A DNA stretch of 64,000 bases from assembly GCF_013393945.1 (NCBI RefSeq), contig NZ_CP040297.1:4186001-4250000 (forward strand), given 5' to 3'. Positions 7,777-16,650 of this stretch are shown one piece after another. Positions within the stretch are counted from its first letter, which is position 1; each line of letters begins with the position of its first letter. The notes beneath the pieces were generated by a model. It was not told the origin of the DNA and did not search any database. It worked only from the letters and a program-made list of their open reading frames with translations. The stretch comes from Nostoc sp. TCL26-01. GTDB lineage: Bacteria > Cyanobacteriota > Cyanobacteriia > Cyanobacteriales > Nostocaceae. The position numbers and the translations under genes were made by a program.

Positions 7777-9627
7777 CTATCCTGTTGGTAGTTTAGATAT
7801 GTCGTGATTAGTGGCTTCTACAGGTAAGAATCCACCTGCTTGCATTTTCCATAACCTATAGTAAGCACCGCCGCGTGCCAGGAGTTGAGTATGGTTGCCA
7901 TCTTCAACAATCCGACCTCGATCAAATACTAAAATGCGGTCTAGATGAGCAATGGTAGATAGCCTGTGAGCGACGACAATGACAGTTTTCCCATTCATTG
8001 CTAAATCTAAAGTGTCTTGAATCGCTTTTTCGGTGATGGAATCGAGGCTGGAAGTAGCTTCATCGAGGATCAGGATTGGTGCATCTTTGAGGATAACTCT
8101 GGCGATCGCAATCCGTTGTCTTTGCCCTCCAGATAATTTTACACCACGCTCACCCACTAGAGAATGATAACCTTCTTTGATCTGGGTAATAAAATCGTGA
8201 GCATAGGCCTTGCGTGCTGCGGCAATTACTTGCTCGTCAGTTGCATCTATGCGTCCGTAGCGAATATTTTCCATCAATGTGCGATGAAACAGAGATGGAT
8301 CTTGAGGAATCAGACTAATCTGAGCGTGGAGAGCATCTTGAGTCATATCTCGAATATCGACTCCATCAATGAGAATTTGTCCTGATTGGGGATCAAATAG
8401 ACGCAAAATCAGATTCACAAAAGTAGATTTGCCCGAACCAGAGAAACCCACCAATCCCACACGCTCTCCTGATTGAATGGTGATTGAGAGATTCTCAAAT
8501 ACGTTCTTACCGTCTGTGTAATTGAAATTGACTTGCCGGAACTCAATTTTCCCTTGGGTGATTGAGTGGGCGATCGCTTGTTCCCGATCAATCAACTCAT
8601 GGGGTTGAACAATTGTCAATACACCATTGGCCACATTACCGATATGTTCAAAAAATTCTATAAACCGTCGGCTCAAGTTGCGGGCTTCACTGATAATTAA
8701 TAGCGACAAACTAGTAGCAACCACAAAGTCAGCCGTAGCAATTAATCCTTGACTCCAGAGAGAAACTGAGTAATACAGAGTGCCGATTTTCAAAATGGCG
8801 GCAGAGATAAACTGAAACCAGCGAATTCGCTCTGAATACCAGTTGGATTTCCTTACTTCTTTGAGTTCTTGTCTTAATTGCTCATTCAAATAACGTCGTT
8901 CAAAACCCAAACGAGCAAATAGTCGGCTACTACTGAGATTGGTGACTGCATCGACAATTATGCCAGTTGTCTCACTTCTGGCGGCTGCGGCTTTGCGGGA
9001 GTAAACTCGGCAGCGAGTAGCTAACCAGAAAGAAACACTGATGAACAGAACTGCCCACAGGCCGACAAAGGCAGCCAAGGGAGGATAGGCACGATACAGT
9101 AAAATCGTGGCAACCATATGCACAATGATCACAGACATAAATTCCGTAATCAGCATTTGCATCGTCTGAGTTACACCCAAAGAAGTTTCCGCGATGCGAT
9201 GTGCCAAAGCGCCGGCAAAACTACTGCTCAGATAACGATGGGAATGATGTTGTAGGTAAGCGTAGAGGGAGCGAACAATGTGCTGTCTGTGGACAGGATG
9301 GAGGATTGTTTGCAACAGTCCCGCCGATCGCCCAAAGACAACTTCACCTATACTCAAGGCAGTAAATAATATCAGGGGTTGGCTGATAGCATCCAGAATG
9401 GGTTTGTTGTTTCCTGGCGATCGCGTGACGGTGCGGATGATCTCACCAATGGCATAGGGCAACATAATCCCACAAGTTGCGTGCAATGCCTCCAAGATTA
9501 CCATTAATAGATACCACCAGCGAAACTGGTTAACGAAATAGCAAATAAACCTGAATGGTGTATCAGGTAAATTTGGCGCATTCGCAGCACGTGGAAAAGA
9601 TTTAGACAGTTTTACCTTTTTCGTCAT
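7777..9627 (-). CDS. ABC transporter, fused membrane and ATPase domains (exporter type)
   Basis: A 616-residue half-transporter. The N-terminal about 330 residues carry six predicted TM helices of the ABC exporter fold. The C-terminal ATPase has Walker A GFSGSGKST near residue 395, Q-loop QDPSLFHR, signature LSGGQRQR near 497, Walker B ILILDEATSSLDS near 521 and H-loop VVAHRLSTI. It probably works as a homodimer; the substrate is unknown. Its ATG lies 3 bp after the stop of the binding-protein gene at 9631, so the two are likely co-transcribed. That pairing is unusual because binding proteins serve importers. It appears to be the last gene of a minus-strand run beginning at 17472. Confidence 0.88.
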   Translation of the reverse strand: MTKKVKLSKSFPRAANAPNLPDTPFRFICYFVNQFRWWYLLMVILEALHATCGIMLPYAIGEIIRTVTRSPGNNKPILDAISQPLILFTALSIGEVVFGRSAGLLQTILHPVHRQHIVRSLYAYLQHHSHRYLSSSFAGALAHRIAETSLGVTQTMQMLITEFMSVIIVHMVATILLYRAYPPLAAFVGLWAVLFISVSFWLATRCRVYSRKAAAARSETTGIIVDAVTNLSSSRLFARLGFERRYLNEQLRQELKEVRKSNWYSERIRWFQFISAAILKIGTLYYSVSLWSQGLIATADFVVATSLSLLIISEARNLSRRFIEFFEHIGNVANGVLTIVQPHELIDREQAIAHSITQGKIEFRQVNFNYTDGKNVFENLSITIQSGERVGLVGFSGSGKSTFVNLILRLFDPQSGQILIDGVDIRDMTQDALHAQISLIPQDPSLFHRTLMENIRYGRIDATDEQVIAAARKAYAHDFITQIKEGYHSLVGERGVKLSGGQRQRIAIARVILKDAPILILDEATSSLDSITEKAIQDTLDLAMNGKTVIVVAHRLSTIAHLDRILVFDRGRIVEDGNHTQLLARGGAYYRLWKMQAGGFLPVEATNHDISKLPTG

Positions 9628-9630
9628 TAA

Positions 9631-10671
9631 CTAAACCATAATTTCTGCGGGTGTGATGGCAGCATATAGATCAGGCGGTAGTAATGCTTGTTTAATATCA
9701 ATTTTCTTGGGTATTACACCCACTTCAAAGAACAAATCTGCTACACGTTGTTGTTCTGCTATCAGTGCCGGACTTAAACCTCTACGTCCAGCAAAAGTGC
9801 GTCGAGACATCACCCTCTCAGCTACATCTTCATCGAGTTTTTGTTCTGTAACCATCAATTTTTTCACTTCATTTCGATTCAGACTTGCCCACTTATCAAG
9901 AGCGTGTAGTTCTTCAATGATGATTTTTAGTAAGCCAGGATTTTCCTCGGCAAACTGGCGATCGCCAATATAATAACTACCAGGAGAATCTAGTCCTACA
10001 GAATCTTTGAGGACACGAATCCGATTCATCTTTTCAGCGATCGCATAATGTGGATCATTGGTCATCCAAACTGGAATTTGACCTTCCAAAAAAGCAGCCC
10101 GCGCTTCGATAGTCGGTATACTTTTGATTTTGATATCTTTGATAGTCAAGCCAATCGACTGCAACGCTCTGAGAATAAAATAGTGCGATGCCGAACCTTT
10201 TTGAAAGTAAACTTCTTGCCCTTTAATCTCCTCAAACTTTGTCAGTCGAGATTCTGGTGGCACAGCAATTACACTGCTTCTGCCTGTGTTTGGCGTTCTT
10301 TGTGTACCCACAACATAAACAATATTTGATCCGGCAACTTGGGCAAAAATTGGTGGGGTTTCTCCCACTGAACCGATATCAACCCGACGTGCAGCCATCC
10401 CCTCCATGAGTTGCGGCCCTTGGGCAAATTGCAACCATTCCACTTTGATTCCCAAAGGATCTAAGCGTTTTTCTAAAACTTTGCGATTACGAACAAGATC
10501 CCCCGCACTTTGATAACCCATGCGGAGAACTTTCGTTTTAATCTCCAGAGAACTGGTACTGTTTGCCGCATTATTTTGGCTTTGTTGACTACAACTTCCC
10601 AACAAATAAGCCAGAGAGAAACCGCCCAAACCAGATCCAGCAACATTTAAAAAACGACGGCGTTTAATCAT
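9631..10671 (-). CDS. NitT/TauT-type ABC substrate-binding lipoprotein (sulfonate-like)
   Basis: A 346-residue periplasmic binding protein of the SsuA/TauA family. The N-terminus combines a Tat-like RRRFLNVAG motif with a lipobox-like LLGSC near residue 27, suggesting Tat export and lipid anchoring. Family features are LRMGYQSAGDLV at the first strand, GPQLMEGMAARRVDIGSVGETPPIFAQ, and VYFQKGSASHYFILRAL. It resembles the second binding protein at 27550-28635 (shared layout LEKRL-PLG-W-F-GPQ). The adjacent transporter is exporter-type, so this protein may deliver to the SsuBC pair at 21-22.7 kb. Likely ligands are sulfonates or sulfate esters. Confidence 0.85.
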   Translation of the reverse strand: MIKRRRFLNVAGSGLGGFSLAYLLGSCSQQSQNNAANSTSSLEIKTKVLRMGYQSAGDLVRNRKVLEKRLDPLGIKVEWLQFAQGPQLMEGMAARRVDIGSVGETPPIFAQVAGSNIVYVVGTQRTPNTGRSSVIAVPPESRLTKFEEIKGQEVYFQKGSASHYFILRALQSIGLTIKDIKIKSIPTIEARAAFLEGQIPVWMTNDPHYAIAEKMNRIRVLKDSVGLDSPGSYYIGDRQFAEENPGLLKIIIEELHALDKWASLNRNEVKKLMVTEQKLDEDVAERVMSRRTFAGRRGLSPALIAEQQRVADLFFEVGVIPKKIDIKQALLPPDLYAAITPAEIMV

Positions 10672-10711
10672 AGCTGTTTAATAGATGAAATATTTGGGAT
10701 GGAAAATTGTA

Positions 10712-11710
10712 CTAACGCAGAGCATCTCCCCGACGATATTCGGCAGTGATGTCGTCTAGCTTTTGTTGCAAATTGTCGTCCAGTTTGAGTTCTGTTGCTT
10801 TGAGAGTGTCAATTAGTTGTTCTGGACGACTAGCACCAATAATCGGCGCAGTAATGATGGGATTAGCTAACACCCAAGCCACTGCTAGAGTAGTGAGCGA
10901 TAATCCCGCAAATTCTGCCACTGTACGTAATTCTTCTACAGTATTGAACTCGCGATCGCGCCAATATCTCTCTTGATAACGTTCCGCCGCAGCACCCAAA
11001 GTAAAACGTGTACCTGCTGTAGGGCCGTTAGCCAGATTGTGTTTACCTGTTAGTAAACCACCTGCTAAAGGATTGTAAGGAATTACACCTAATCCTTCTT
11101 CTTTAGCTAAGGGCAAAAGTTCTCGCTCAATCTCCCTGAATAGGAGATTATAGCGGGGTTGAATTGAGACAAAACGAGTTAAATTTCGCACCTCTGCACG
11201 ACCTAAAGCCCGTGCAAGTCGGTATGCCAAAAAGTTAGAAACCCCAATATAACGTACCTTACCAGCCCGCACAATTGTATCTAATGCTGCTAGTGTTTCA
11301 TCGAGAGGGGTTGAGGCATCATCAGAATGTAATTGGTACAAGTCAACATAATCAGTTCCTAATCGTCTCAGGGAAGCATCAATAGCATCTAAGATATGTT
11401 TGCGTGAAGCACCCTGATCCCAAGGAGCAGTTCCCACTCGTCCCACACACTTAGTAGCCAAGATAAAATGTTCACGTTTGCCTTTGAGCCAACGTCCAAT
11501 GATTTCTTCGGTACGTCCAGCCGTCGCCAGTCCCCCACCAAGAGGATAAACATCGGCTGTATCGAGAAAGTTAACGCCAGCATCGGCAGCAGTGTCGAGG
11601 ATTTGTCTTGAGGTTTCTTCGTCTGTCTGCAATCCAAAAGTCATTGTACCGAGACATAGACGGGAAACCGTTAATCCGGTTTGACCGAGTTTAGTTGTTG
11701 GTAAGGTCAT
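10712..11710 (-). CDS. Aldo/keto reductase
   Basis: A 332-residue NAD(P)H-dependent TIM-barrel oxidoreductase. Family words are LGQTGLTVSRLCLGTMTFG, FLDTADVYP (catalytic Asp and Tyr), ILATKC (Lys), DLYQLHSDD (His region), VRYIGVSNF and the C-terminal cofactor segment APIIGASRPEQL. The substrate is probably a small aldehyde or ketone. It lies between the isomerase-like gene and the binding-protein gene on the same strand and may reduce carbonyl products released by the monooxygenases of the cluster, which is inference from context. A second, more divergent family member is at 33056-34093. Confidence 0.88.
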   Translation of the reverse strand: MTLPTTKLGQTGLTVSRLCLGTMTFGLQTDEETSRQILDTAADAGVNFLDTADVYPLGGGLATAGRTEEIIGRWLKGKREHFILATKCVGRVGTAPWDQGASRKHILDAIDASLRRLGTDYVDLYQLHSDDASTPLDETLAALDTIVRAGKVRYIGVSNFLAYRLARALGRAEVRNLTRFVSIQPRYNLLFREIERELLPLAKEEGLGVIPYNPLAGGLLTGKHNLANGPTAGTRFTLGAAAERYQERYWRDREFNTVEELRTVAEFAGLSLTTLAVAWVLANPIITAPIIGASRPEQLIDTLKATELKLDDNLQQKLDDITAEYRRGDALR

Positions 11711-11773
11711 GAATTTGTAGTTAATTGAGAAATTGTTGAATTGATTTCCCAGGAAAATATAGCTATGTAAAAT

Positions 11774-12415
11774 TTACTCTGGGAGTATTGAGCGCACCTT
11801 TTCTACCAACCAATCCACACGGTCTTTACCCCAGAAACGCTCACCTTCGATTACCCAAGTAGGTACACCCGGACAGGCTGCCTTGATAAACAAATCTATT
11901 GAATGGTTCAACATTTGAGTAATTTCAATAGTGAAAGCGCGGTTTAAAATATACTCGCAATCCAGACCAGAGGAGGATATACAGTGTTTAACAACTTCCT
12001 CTTCATTTACATCCATCTCATCTACCCAAGCAGCACGAAAGAAAGCTTGATCTAATAATGATTCTTTTCCAGATCCAACAGCTGCATAATAAACACGGGC
12101 TGGTAGTTCTTCTCGATTCAAAGACGACGCAACCCATCTCTTTGCACGCTCTTGAAAGAGATCACGAGTGATTAAATGCAGTTCGATCCCAAATTTCTCG
12201 GCCCAACGGATGCAATCTTCTCGATGATAAGATCCTTGAACAGGAGTTTCTTTACTGCCTAATAGGTCTGCCACCATGATTCCCCGTTCTTTGGGTATAT
12301 AAATTGGGCGACGCTTGACTACAACGGGTATCCCACATAAAGCGCGATTTAACAATGTGATGCCAATATACGCATTAGGTGAGTGATAGATTGTGTAGCT
12401 GTCAATCTCAATCAT
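11774..12415 (-). CDS. DsbA-fold / 2-hydroxychromene-2-carboxylate isomerase-like protein
   Basis: A 213-residue protein related to the HCCA isomerase/GST-kappa branch of the thioredoxin fold. Seen are an N-terminal strand with SPNAYIGI in place of the redox CxxC, RRPIYIPKERG, an inserted helical domain, and the C-terminal GVPTWVIEGERFWGKDRVDWL typical of the group. These enzymes use glutathione to isomerise aromatic ring-cleavage products or act as GSTs. The extended frame would start at a TTG at 12427, but the ATG at 12415 overlaps the stop of the upstream remnant as ATGA and is the better start. Context suggests a role in processing organosulfur or aromatic compounds. Confidence 0.75.
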   Translation of the reverse strand: MIEIDSYTIYHSPNAYIGITLLNRALCGIPVVVKRRPIYIPKERGIMVADLLGSKETPVQGSYHREDCIRWAEKFGIELHLITRDLFQERAKRWVASSLNREELPARVYYAAVGSGKESLLDQAFFRAAWVDEMDVNEEEVVKHCISSSGLDCEYILNRAFTIEITQMLNHSIDLFIKAACPGVPTWVIEGERFWGKDRVDWLVEKVRSILPE

Positions 12416-12573
12416 TGTAAAAAACAACCAAGGTCAAGCACAGTTTTAATGTTGGGGGACTTGAGAAACGGAAGGTGAAACTTCGTCCATTGAGTTCCCC
12501 AATCTAAATCAGCGCCAGCATCCTTACATTTAGAGAAGAATTCGTTCCAGTGTTCAGATGATGCGTAAGACAT
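12412..12573 (-). pseudogene. Truncated class I SAM methyltransferase
   Basis: A 53-codon frame starts at ATG 12573 and reads through an aromatic-rich helix (HWNEFFSKCKDAGADLDWG, then W-KFHLPFL) into KTVLDLGC. This is the beginning of methyltransferase motif I, and it then ends in FLQ and a stop. The rest of the catalytic domain is missing. The TGA overlaps the ATG of the isomerase-like gene by the sequence ATGA. The likely reading is a deletion that removed the methyltransferase body and joined its 5' end to the next gene; the remnant might still couple translation. Confidence 0.55.
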
Positions 12574-12579
12574 AAAGCA

Positions 12580-13230
12580 TCACACAGCAACAGAAGTGCG
12601 ACGGCTTTGTGAAACAAACCACTGTTGCAGCTTGGGGTCACTATAAACTTCATCGGCAATAAAATGATCGCCTTCAGCTAATACAGTAAAATCTACTTGA
12701 CCGCCGGCGACTCGCAAGGTATCGACAATCTTCTGGGTATCTTCAATTGACAGTTTTTCGTCCTTAGCACCTTGGAATATTTGAATAGGAATTTCTTTGA
12801 GTGCAGCTAGTTGATTTGGTTCTAAAGTTTGGGGAACACGACCAGACACGGCGACTAAACCAGCAAAGCGATCGCCATGAGAAGCGCCGATGTGCCATGC
12901 TCCCGCCGTACCTAAACTGAATCCAGATAAGATAACACGGGACGGATCGATAGATCGGGAGGCAATAAAATTATCCAACAAAGCGATGACATCTGATTCT
13001 CGCTCTACCCAAGTCTGTCCTTCAGGAAGTTGGGGCGCTAAAAAGAAGTAAGGTAAAGGGCTTGATTCATTGACGAAACGAGGTAAACCCCATTTCAACA
13101 GTATATTTAAATCATTGCCGCGATCGCGCGCTCCATGCAAAAACAATACCAAGGGCGCGGGTTTGTTAGCATCAGAAGAGGCAACCGAGAACAGATAAGG
13201 CAATAAACCAGAGCGATGTTCGATAGCCAT
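12580..13230 (-). CDS. Alpha/beta hydrolase (carboxylesterase/phospholipase-like)
   Basis: A 216-residue cytoplasmic serine hydrolase. Visible are the oxyanion strand VLFLHGARDRG, nucleophile elbow GFSLG, an Asp in QGAKDEKL and a His in EGDHF, giving a complete triad. Size and motifs fit the small carboxylesterase / predicted-peptidase group of the alpha/beta hydrolases. No signal peptide is present. It sits inside the minus-strand cluster and may hydrolyse an ester made or released during organosulfur breakdown, by inference. The gap to the upstream amidohydrolase gene is filled by a MITE-like element. Confidence 0.8.
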   Translation of the reverse strand: MAIEHRSGLLPYLFSVASSDANKPAPLVLFLHGARDRGNDLNILLKWGLPRFVNESSPLPYFFLAPQLPEGQTWVERESDVIALLDNFIASRSIDPSRVILSGFSLGTAGAWHIGASHGDRFAGLVAVSGRVPQTLEPNQLAALKEIPIQIFQGAKDEKLSIEDTQKIVDTLRVAGGQVDFTVLAEGDHFIADEVYSDPKLQQWFVSQSRRTSVAV

Positions 13231-13328
13231 AGTTGTAGTACCAATTCGTAATTCGTAATTAAGAAAGTCAGATTTAGGTTGGGTTAAGTACTGAGTAAAG
13301 TACTCAGCACTTTTAACTCAGCACTCTC

Positions 13329-13504
13329 AGAGGATGTTTGAAAAGTATCATGCGTAACACCAAAATCTCAAAAACCTAACCCCTAACCCCTTCCCTACTA
13401 GGGAAGGGGAACAAGAAAATAAGGGTTTCAAAGCCTCTCTCCGTGTCGGGGAGAGGTTTGGAGAGGGGTTTCTAGTATACTTTTTGACTTTTCAAACAAC
13501 CTCT
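13329..13504. mobile_element. MITE-like element with 18-bp imperfect TIRs
   Basis: The left end AGAGGATGTTTGAAAAGT (13329-13346) matches the right end (13487-13504) inverted at 17 of 18 positions. The core is the inverted counterpart of the element at 7541-7697, with the same GGGAAGGGG and GGGGAGAGG hairpins, but the outer TIRs differ. The right boundary coincides with the stop codon of the amidohydrolase gene. Confidence 0.7.
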
Positions 13505-15033
13505 TAGGCTATTACAAGCTTCTTATCTACTTGGGAAGTAGGTACTTTAGACTCAACAGCCGTACCCTTGAAGAAGTCGGGGTTGGCTTGGGTGTAGAAC
13601 TTGTAGGGATTAGCGAAGACATAAGCCTTAAAGTCCGCTTCAGAAATCACGCCTTCTTGCACTAAATCCCAGCTTTCTGCCAGAGGATCTGTCAAATCAG
13701 GTACATCCCAGTGACCGACATCTGAGGAGTAGATAGCGTTGATTTTCACACCCAAGGGATTGGCTTTGTCGTTGAATGCTGCGCTGATGGTGCGATCGTC
13801 AGACTCGGAACCGAAGAAGAAACTATTTACCCAGCGATCGCGGATATCTTCGATAGTTTCAATCCCCGCCGCCGCAAAGTCTTCTAGTTCACTACCAATA
13901 GGTGATCTGCTATGACGGTTGAAGGAAGAACCCAAGACGCTCTTTGTCAATTCTTCTTTACTTAGTGGATGTGCTGCTAGGAATTCGCTACCAAAACGCT
14001 CAAACAATAAGAACAACTCATCAGAGTTTGTCAATTCTGGGTTATAGTTTTGCAGTCCTTGGAGACTGCGTTTAGAGAATCGGTCTACCAAATGAATGTA
14101 GACGTGTGCGCCCCAATCTGCGCCACCTTCGAGCATAGCTATACGCAATTGTGGGAAACGCTTAGTTACACCACCAAAGAATAGTGCTTTAGCAAATGCT
14201 TGGGAACCATCAGCAAAGTGACCGATGTGGTTGTTCATGTAGTTGCTGATGGAGGAGCGTCCAGTCCAACCTTGACTACCGTAATGGGTAGTAATTGGTA
14301 CACCTAACTCAACTGCCTTAGCCCAGAATGGATCGTAGTCATATTCACTATCCAATCCGTAAAAGTCAATGTAAGAGGCATATTTAGCGACTTCTGGATA
14401 TTGATCGGCGGGATATTTATCAGCGATCGCTTTAATTGGTCGCTTCACACCACCAGGAATATTCGCTACTTTTAAACTTAGTGTTTTTACGGCAAACTCT
14501 AACTCCTCAATTGCTTCTTGAGGGGTAGTCATGGGGATACCAGCTACTACCGTTAGGCGATCGCTATATTGGCGATACAAGTCAGCATGATAGTGATTTA
14601 CCGCCCGTTGTAATGCTTGGCGATGTTCTAGACTAGCTCCAGCAGGTGCTAAAACATTGTTAGGAAACAACACAGAATAGTCTGATCCCTGTTCTGCTTG
14701 ACGCTCATAAAATAGTTCCGGCAAAGTATAGGTAGCTAAATCTAGCGTATTGCGGGTAACTCTCGCCCACCAAGGAGAACGAATTGTCCGATTATATTGA
14801 CGTTCTTCTGGAGTTTGTTGATACCAGTCTTTACCGTTGACTTTGGAATTGAGACGAGAAGATTCTGCTTTGCGTAATGCGTCTACAAGTTTTGCACCAC
14901 CATAATTAGCGATGTAATCTTCCAACGCAGGTGAGAAATCATTGGTGTGAACATCGGTGTCAATTACTGGATAATCCAACTTGGCTTTGATTGCAGCCGA
15001 GCGAGAAGTTTTCAATCTGCTATATTCAGTCAT
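13504..15033 (-). CDS. Amidohydrolase-2 family metal-dependent hydrolase
   Basis: A 509-residue TIM-barrel protein of the amidohydrolase-related (ACMSD-like) family. Recognisable are the first metal-binding strand VIDTDVHTND (a DxH-type motif), the mid-barrel VPITTHYGSQGW with His, AMLEGGADWGAHVYIH, and YSSDVGHWDVP with the late Asp. Relatives decarboxylate or hydrolyse aromatic acids, but the substrate here is unknown. The gene is preceded by AAGGA at good spacing. It follows the flavin monooxygenase gene on the same strand after 236 bp of heptamer repeats, suggesting that the two enzymes act in one pathway. The stop codon coincides with a MITE boundary. Confidence 0.82.
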   Translation of the reverse strand: MTEYSRLKTSRSAAIKAKLDYPVIDTDVHTNDFSPALEDYIANYGGAKLVDALRKAESSRLNSKVNGKDWYQQTPEERQYNRTIRSPWWARVTRNTLDLATYTLPELFYERQAEQGSDYSVLFPNNVLAPAGASLEHRQALQRAVNHYHADLYRQYSDRLTVVAGIPMTTPQEAIEELEFAVKTLSLKVANIPGGVKRPIKAIADKYPADQYPEVAKYASYIDFYGLDSEYDYDPFWAKAVELGVPITTHYGSQGWTGRSSISNYMNNHIGHFADGSQAFAKALFFGGVTKRFPQLRIAMLEGGADWGAHVYIHLVDRFSKRSLQGLQNYNPELTNSDELFLLFERFGSEFLAAHPLSKEELTKSVLGSSFNRHSRSPIGSELEDFAAAGIETIEDIRDRWVNSFFFGSESDDRTISAAFNDKANPLGVKINAIYSSDVGHWDVPDLTDPLAESWDLVQEGVISEADFKAYVFANPYKFYTQANPDFFKGTAVESKVPTSQVDKKLVIA

Positions 15034-15190
15034 ATTTTTTCCTTAAATAAATGACAAAAGCAGTGCTGAGAAATGAGTTATGAGTACTGAGTGAGAATAT
15101 GAGAGGTGGTCTATTCACTACAACTGGACTCACCATACAAACATCCACAGCACTCGAAACTCACCACTCTTTTCTATTCCCCACCCTCCA

Positions 15191-15232
15191 TTCCCTATTG
15201 CCTATTGCCTATTGCCTATTCCCCATTCCCTA
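15191..15232. repeat. Heptamer STRR array, six units
   Basis: Six consecutive 7-bp units of TTCCCTA, TTGCCTA and TTCCCCA type lie in the spacer between the amidohydrolase and monooxygenase genes. Confidence 0.9.
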
Positions 15233-15269
15233 CCCCAACAATCAGACGTTTTCCGCAAGCCCTATTTAT

Positions 15270-16634
15270 CTATACCAAAACCAATCTCTCATCCACTTGT
15301 TTGACAGCAAATTGATTGCTCGGACGACGTAGTCCCAGGTTCTCACGTAAGGTACTGCCCTCATATTCAGTACGGAACAATCCGCGTTTCTGGAGGATGG
15401 GAACGACTAAGTTCACGAAGTCATCTAATCCTGTGGGTAGAATGGGTGGCATGATGTTAAAGCCATCTGCTGCACCCTTGTTAAACCATTCCTCTAATTG
15501 ATCAGCAATACTTTCAGGAGTACCAATAATAGTGCGGTGGCCTCGTGCAGTAGCCAGAGCAAGATACAACTGGCGCAGTGTGAGAGTTCCACGAGTCGCT
15601 AAATCTTTAACTAACTTCAAGCGACTTTTATTATTGTTGGTATCGGTGGGTAATTCCGGCGCTAAATCATCTAGAGAATATTGTGATAAATCAACACCTT
15701 TGTAATAGTTGCTTAAAATGCCCCAAGCAACATCAGGATGAATTAAGGATTGAATGAATGCGTACTTTTCTTGGGCTTCTTCCTCAGTCCGGCCAATGAT
15801 GGGGAAGGCTCCAGGCATAATTTTCAAATCATCTGGAGAGCGTCCATATTTTGCCAGTCTGCCTTTGACATCGGCATAAAATTCCTGAGCATCAGCTAGA
15901 GTTTGATTGGCTGTGAAAATCACCTCAGCCGTCCGTGCAGCTAAGTCTCGTCCAGCTTCCGAAGCTCCAGCTTGGACAATCACTGGATAACCTTGTGGTG
16001 GACGGCCGACATTCAAGGGGCCTTTAACAGAAAAGTGTTTGCCTTGGTGGTTAAGTATATGTAGTTTGTTTGCGTCGAAATAGATACCAGCTTCTCGATC
16101 ACGTATGAAAGCATCATCTTCCCAGCTATCCCACAACCCTTTGACTACTTGCACAAACTCTTCTGCCCGTTCGTAACGTTGGCTATGTTCTGGATGATGC
16201 TCTAGTCCGAAATTGGCTGCGGCGTTTTCATTACCTGTTGTGACGACATTCCAACCTGCTCGGCCATTGCTTAAGTAGTCCAAAGAAGCAAACTTCCGAG
16301 CTAGGGTATAGGGTTCTTCATAGGTAGTGGAAGCCGTAGCAATAAAGCCAATGTTGTTGGTGACAGCAGACAAGGCCGAAAAGAGTGTGACTGGCTCGAA
16401 ATGAACGAGTTTACCATTACGTTTTTGAGTTTCTGGAGAGCCACCCCAAACCCCTGGACTGTCAGCCAAAAACACGGCATCAAATAAACCACGTTCCGCA
16501 GTCTGGGTAATTTCTTTGTAATGCTCGAAATTTAATCCAGCATCTATTTGTGCATCGGGATGTCGCCAAGCGGAAACATGATGTCCTGTAGCTTGAATAA
16601 ATGCACCTAAACGAAACTGGCGTTTTTTGCTCAT
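15270..16634 (-). CDS. LLM-class FMN-dependent monooxygenase, NtaA/SnaA/DszA family
   Basis: A 454-residue bacterial-luciferase-like enzyme. The N-terminus QFRLGAFIQATGHHVSAWRHP, the segment FLADSPGVWGG, RAGWNVVTTGNENAAANFG and the C-terminal GTPESIADQLEEWF are hallmarks of the NtaA/SnaA/SoxA(DszA) group. Members use reduced FMN from a separate reductase and oxygen to cleave chelates, dibenzothiophene sulfone or dimethyl sulfide-type compounds. No reductase is adjacent. The gene follows the methyltransferase gene by 16 bp, so the two form a unit. Within this island a role in desulfurising an organosulfur compound is likely; the substrate cannot be read from the sequence. Confidence 0.88.
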   Translation of the reverse strand: MSKKRQFRLGAFIQATGHHVSAWRHPDAQIDAGLNFEHYKEITQTAERGLFDAVFLADSPGVWGGSPETQKRNGKLVHFEPVTLFSALSAVTNNIGFIATASTTYEEPYTLARKFASLDYLSNGRAGWNVVTTGNENAAANFGLEHHPEHSQRYERAEEFVQVVKGLWDSWEDDAFIRDREAGIYFDANKLHILNHQGKHFSVKGPLNVGRPPQGYPVIVQAGASEAGRDLAARTAEVIFTANQTLADAQEFYADVKGRLAKYGRSPDDLKIMPGAFPIIGRTEEEAQEKYAFIQSLIHPDVAWGILSNYYKGVDLSQYSLDDLAPELPTDTNNNKSRLKLVKDLATRGTLTLRQLYLALATARGHRTIIGTPESIADQLEEWFNKGAADGFNIMPPILPTGLDDFVNLVVPILQKRGLFRTEYEGSTLRENLGLRRPSNQFAVKQVDERLVLV

Positions 16635-16650
16635 CTGCTTTTTCTCTTAT

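Noticed and set aside
9631-10671. Nitrate-binding protein (NrtA) as an identity
   Set aside because: NrtA and SsuA share a superfamily, but the length, lipoprotein N-terminus and sulfur-oxygenase neighbours favour a sulfonate-type ligand; the exact ligand stays open.
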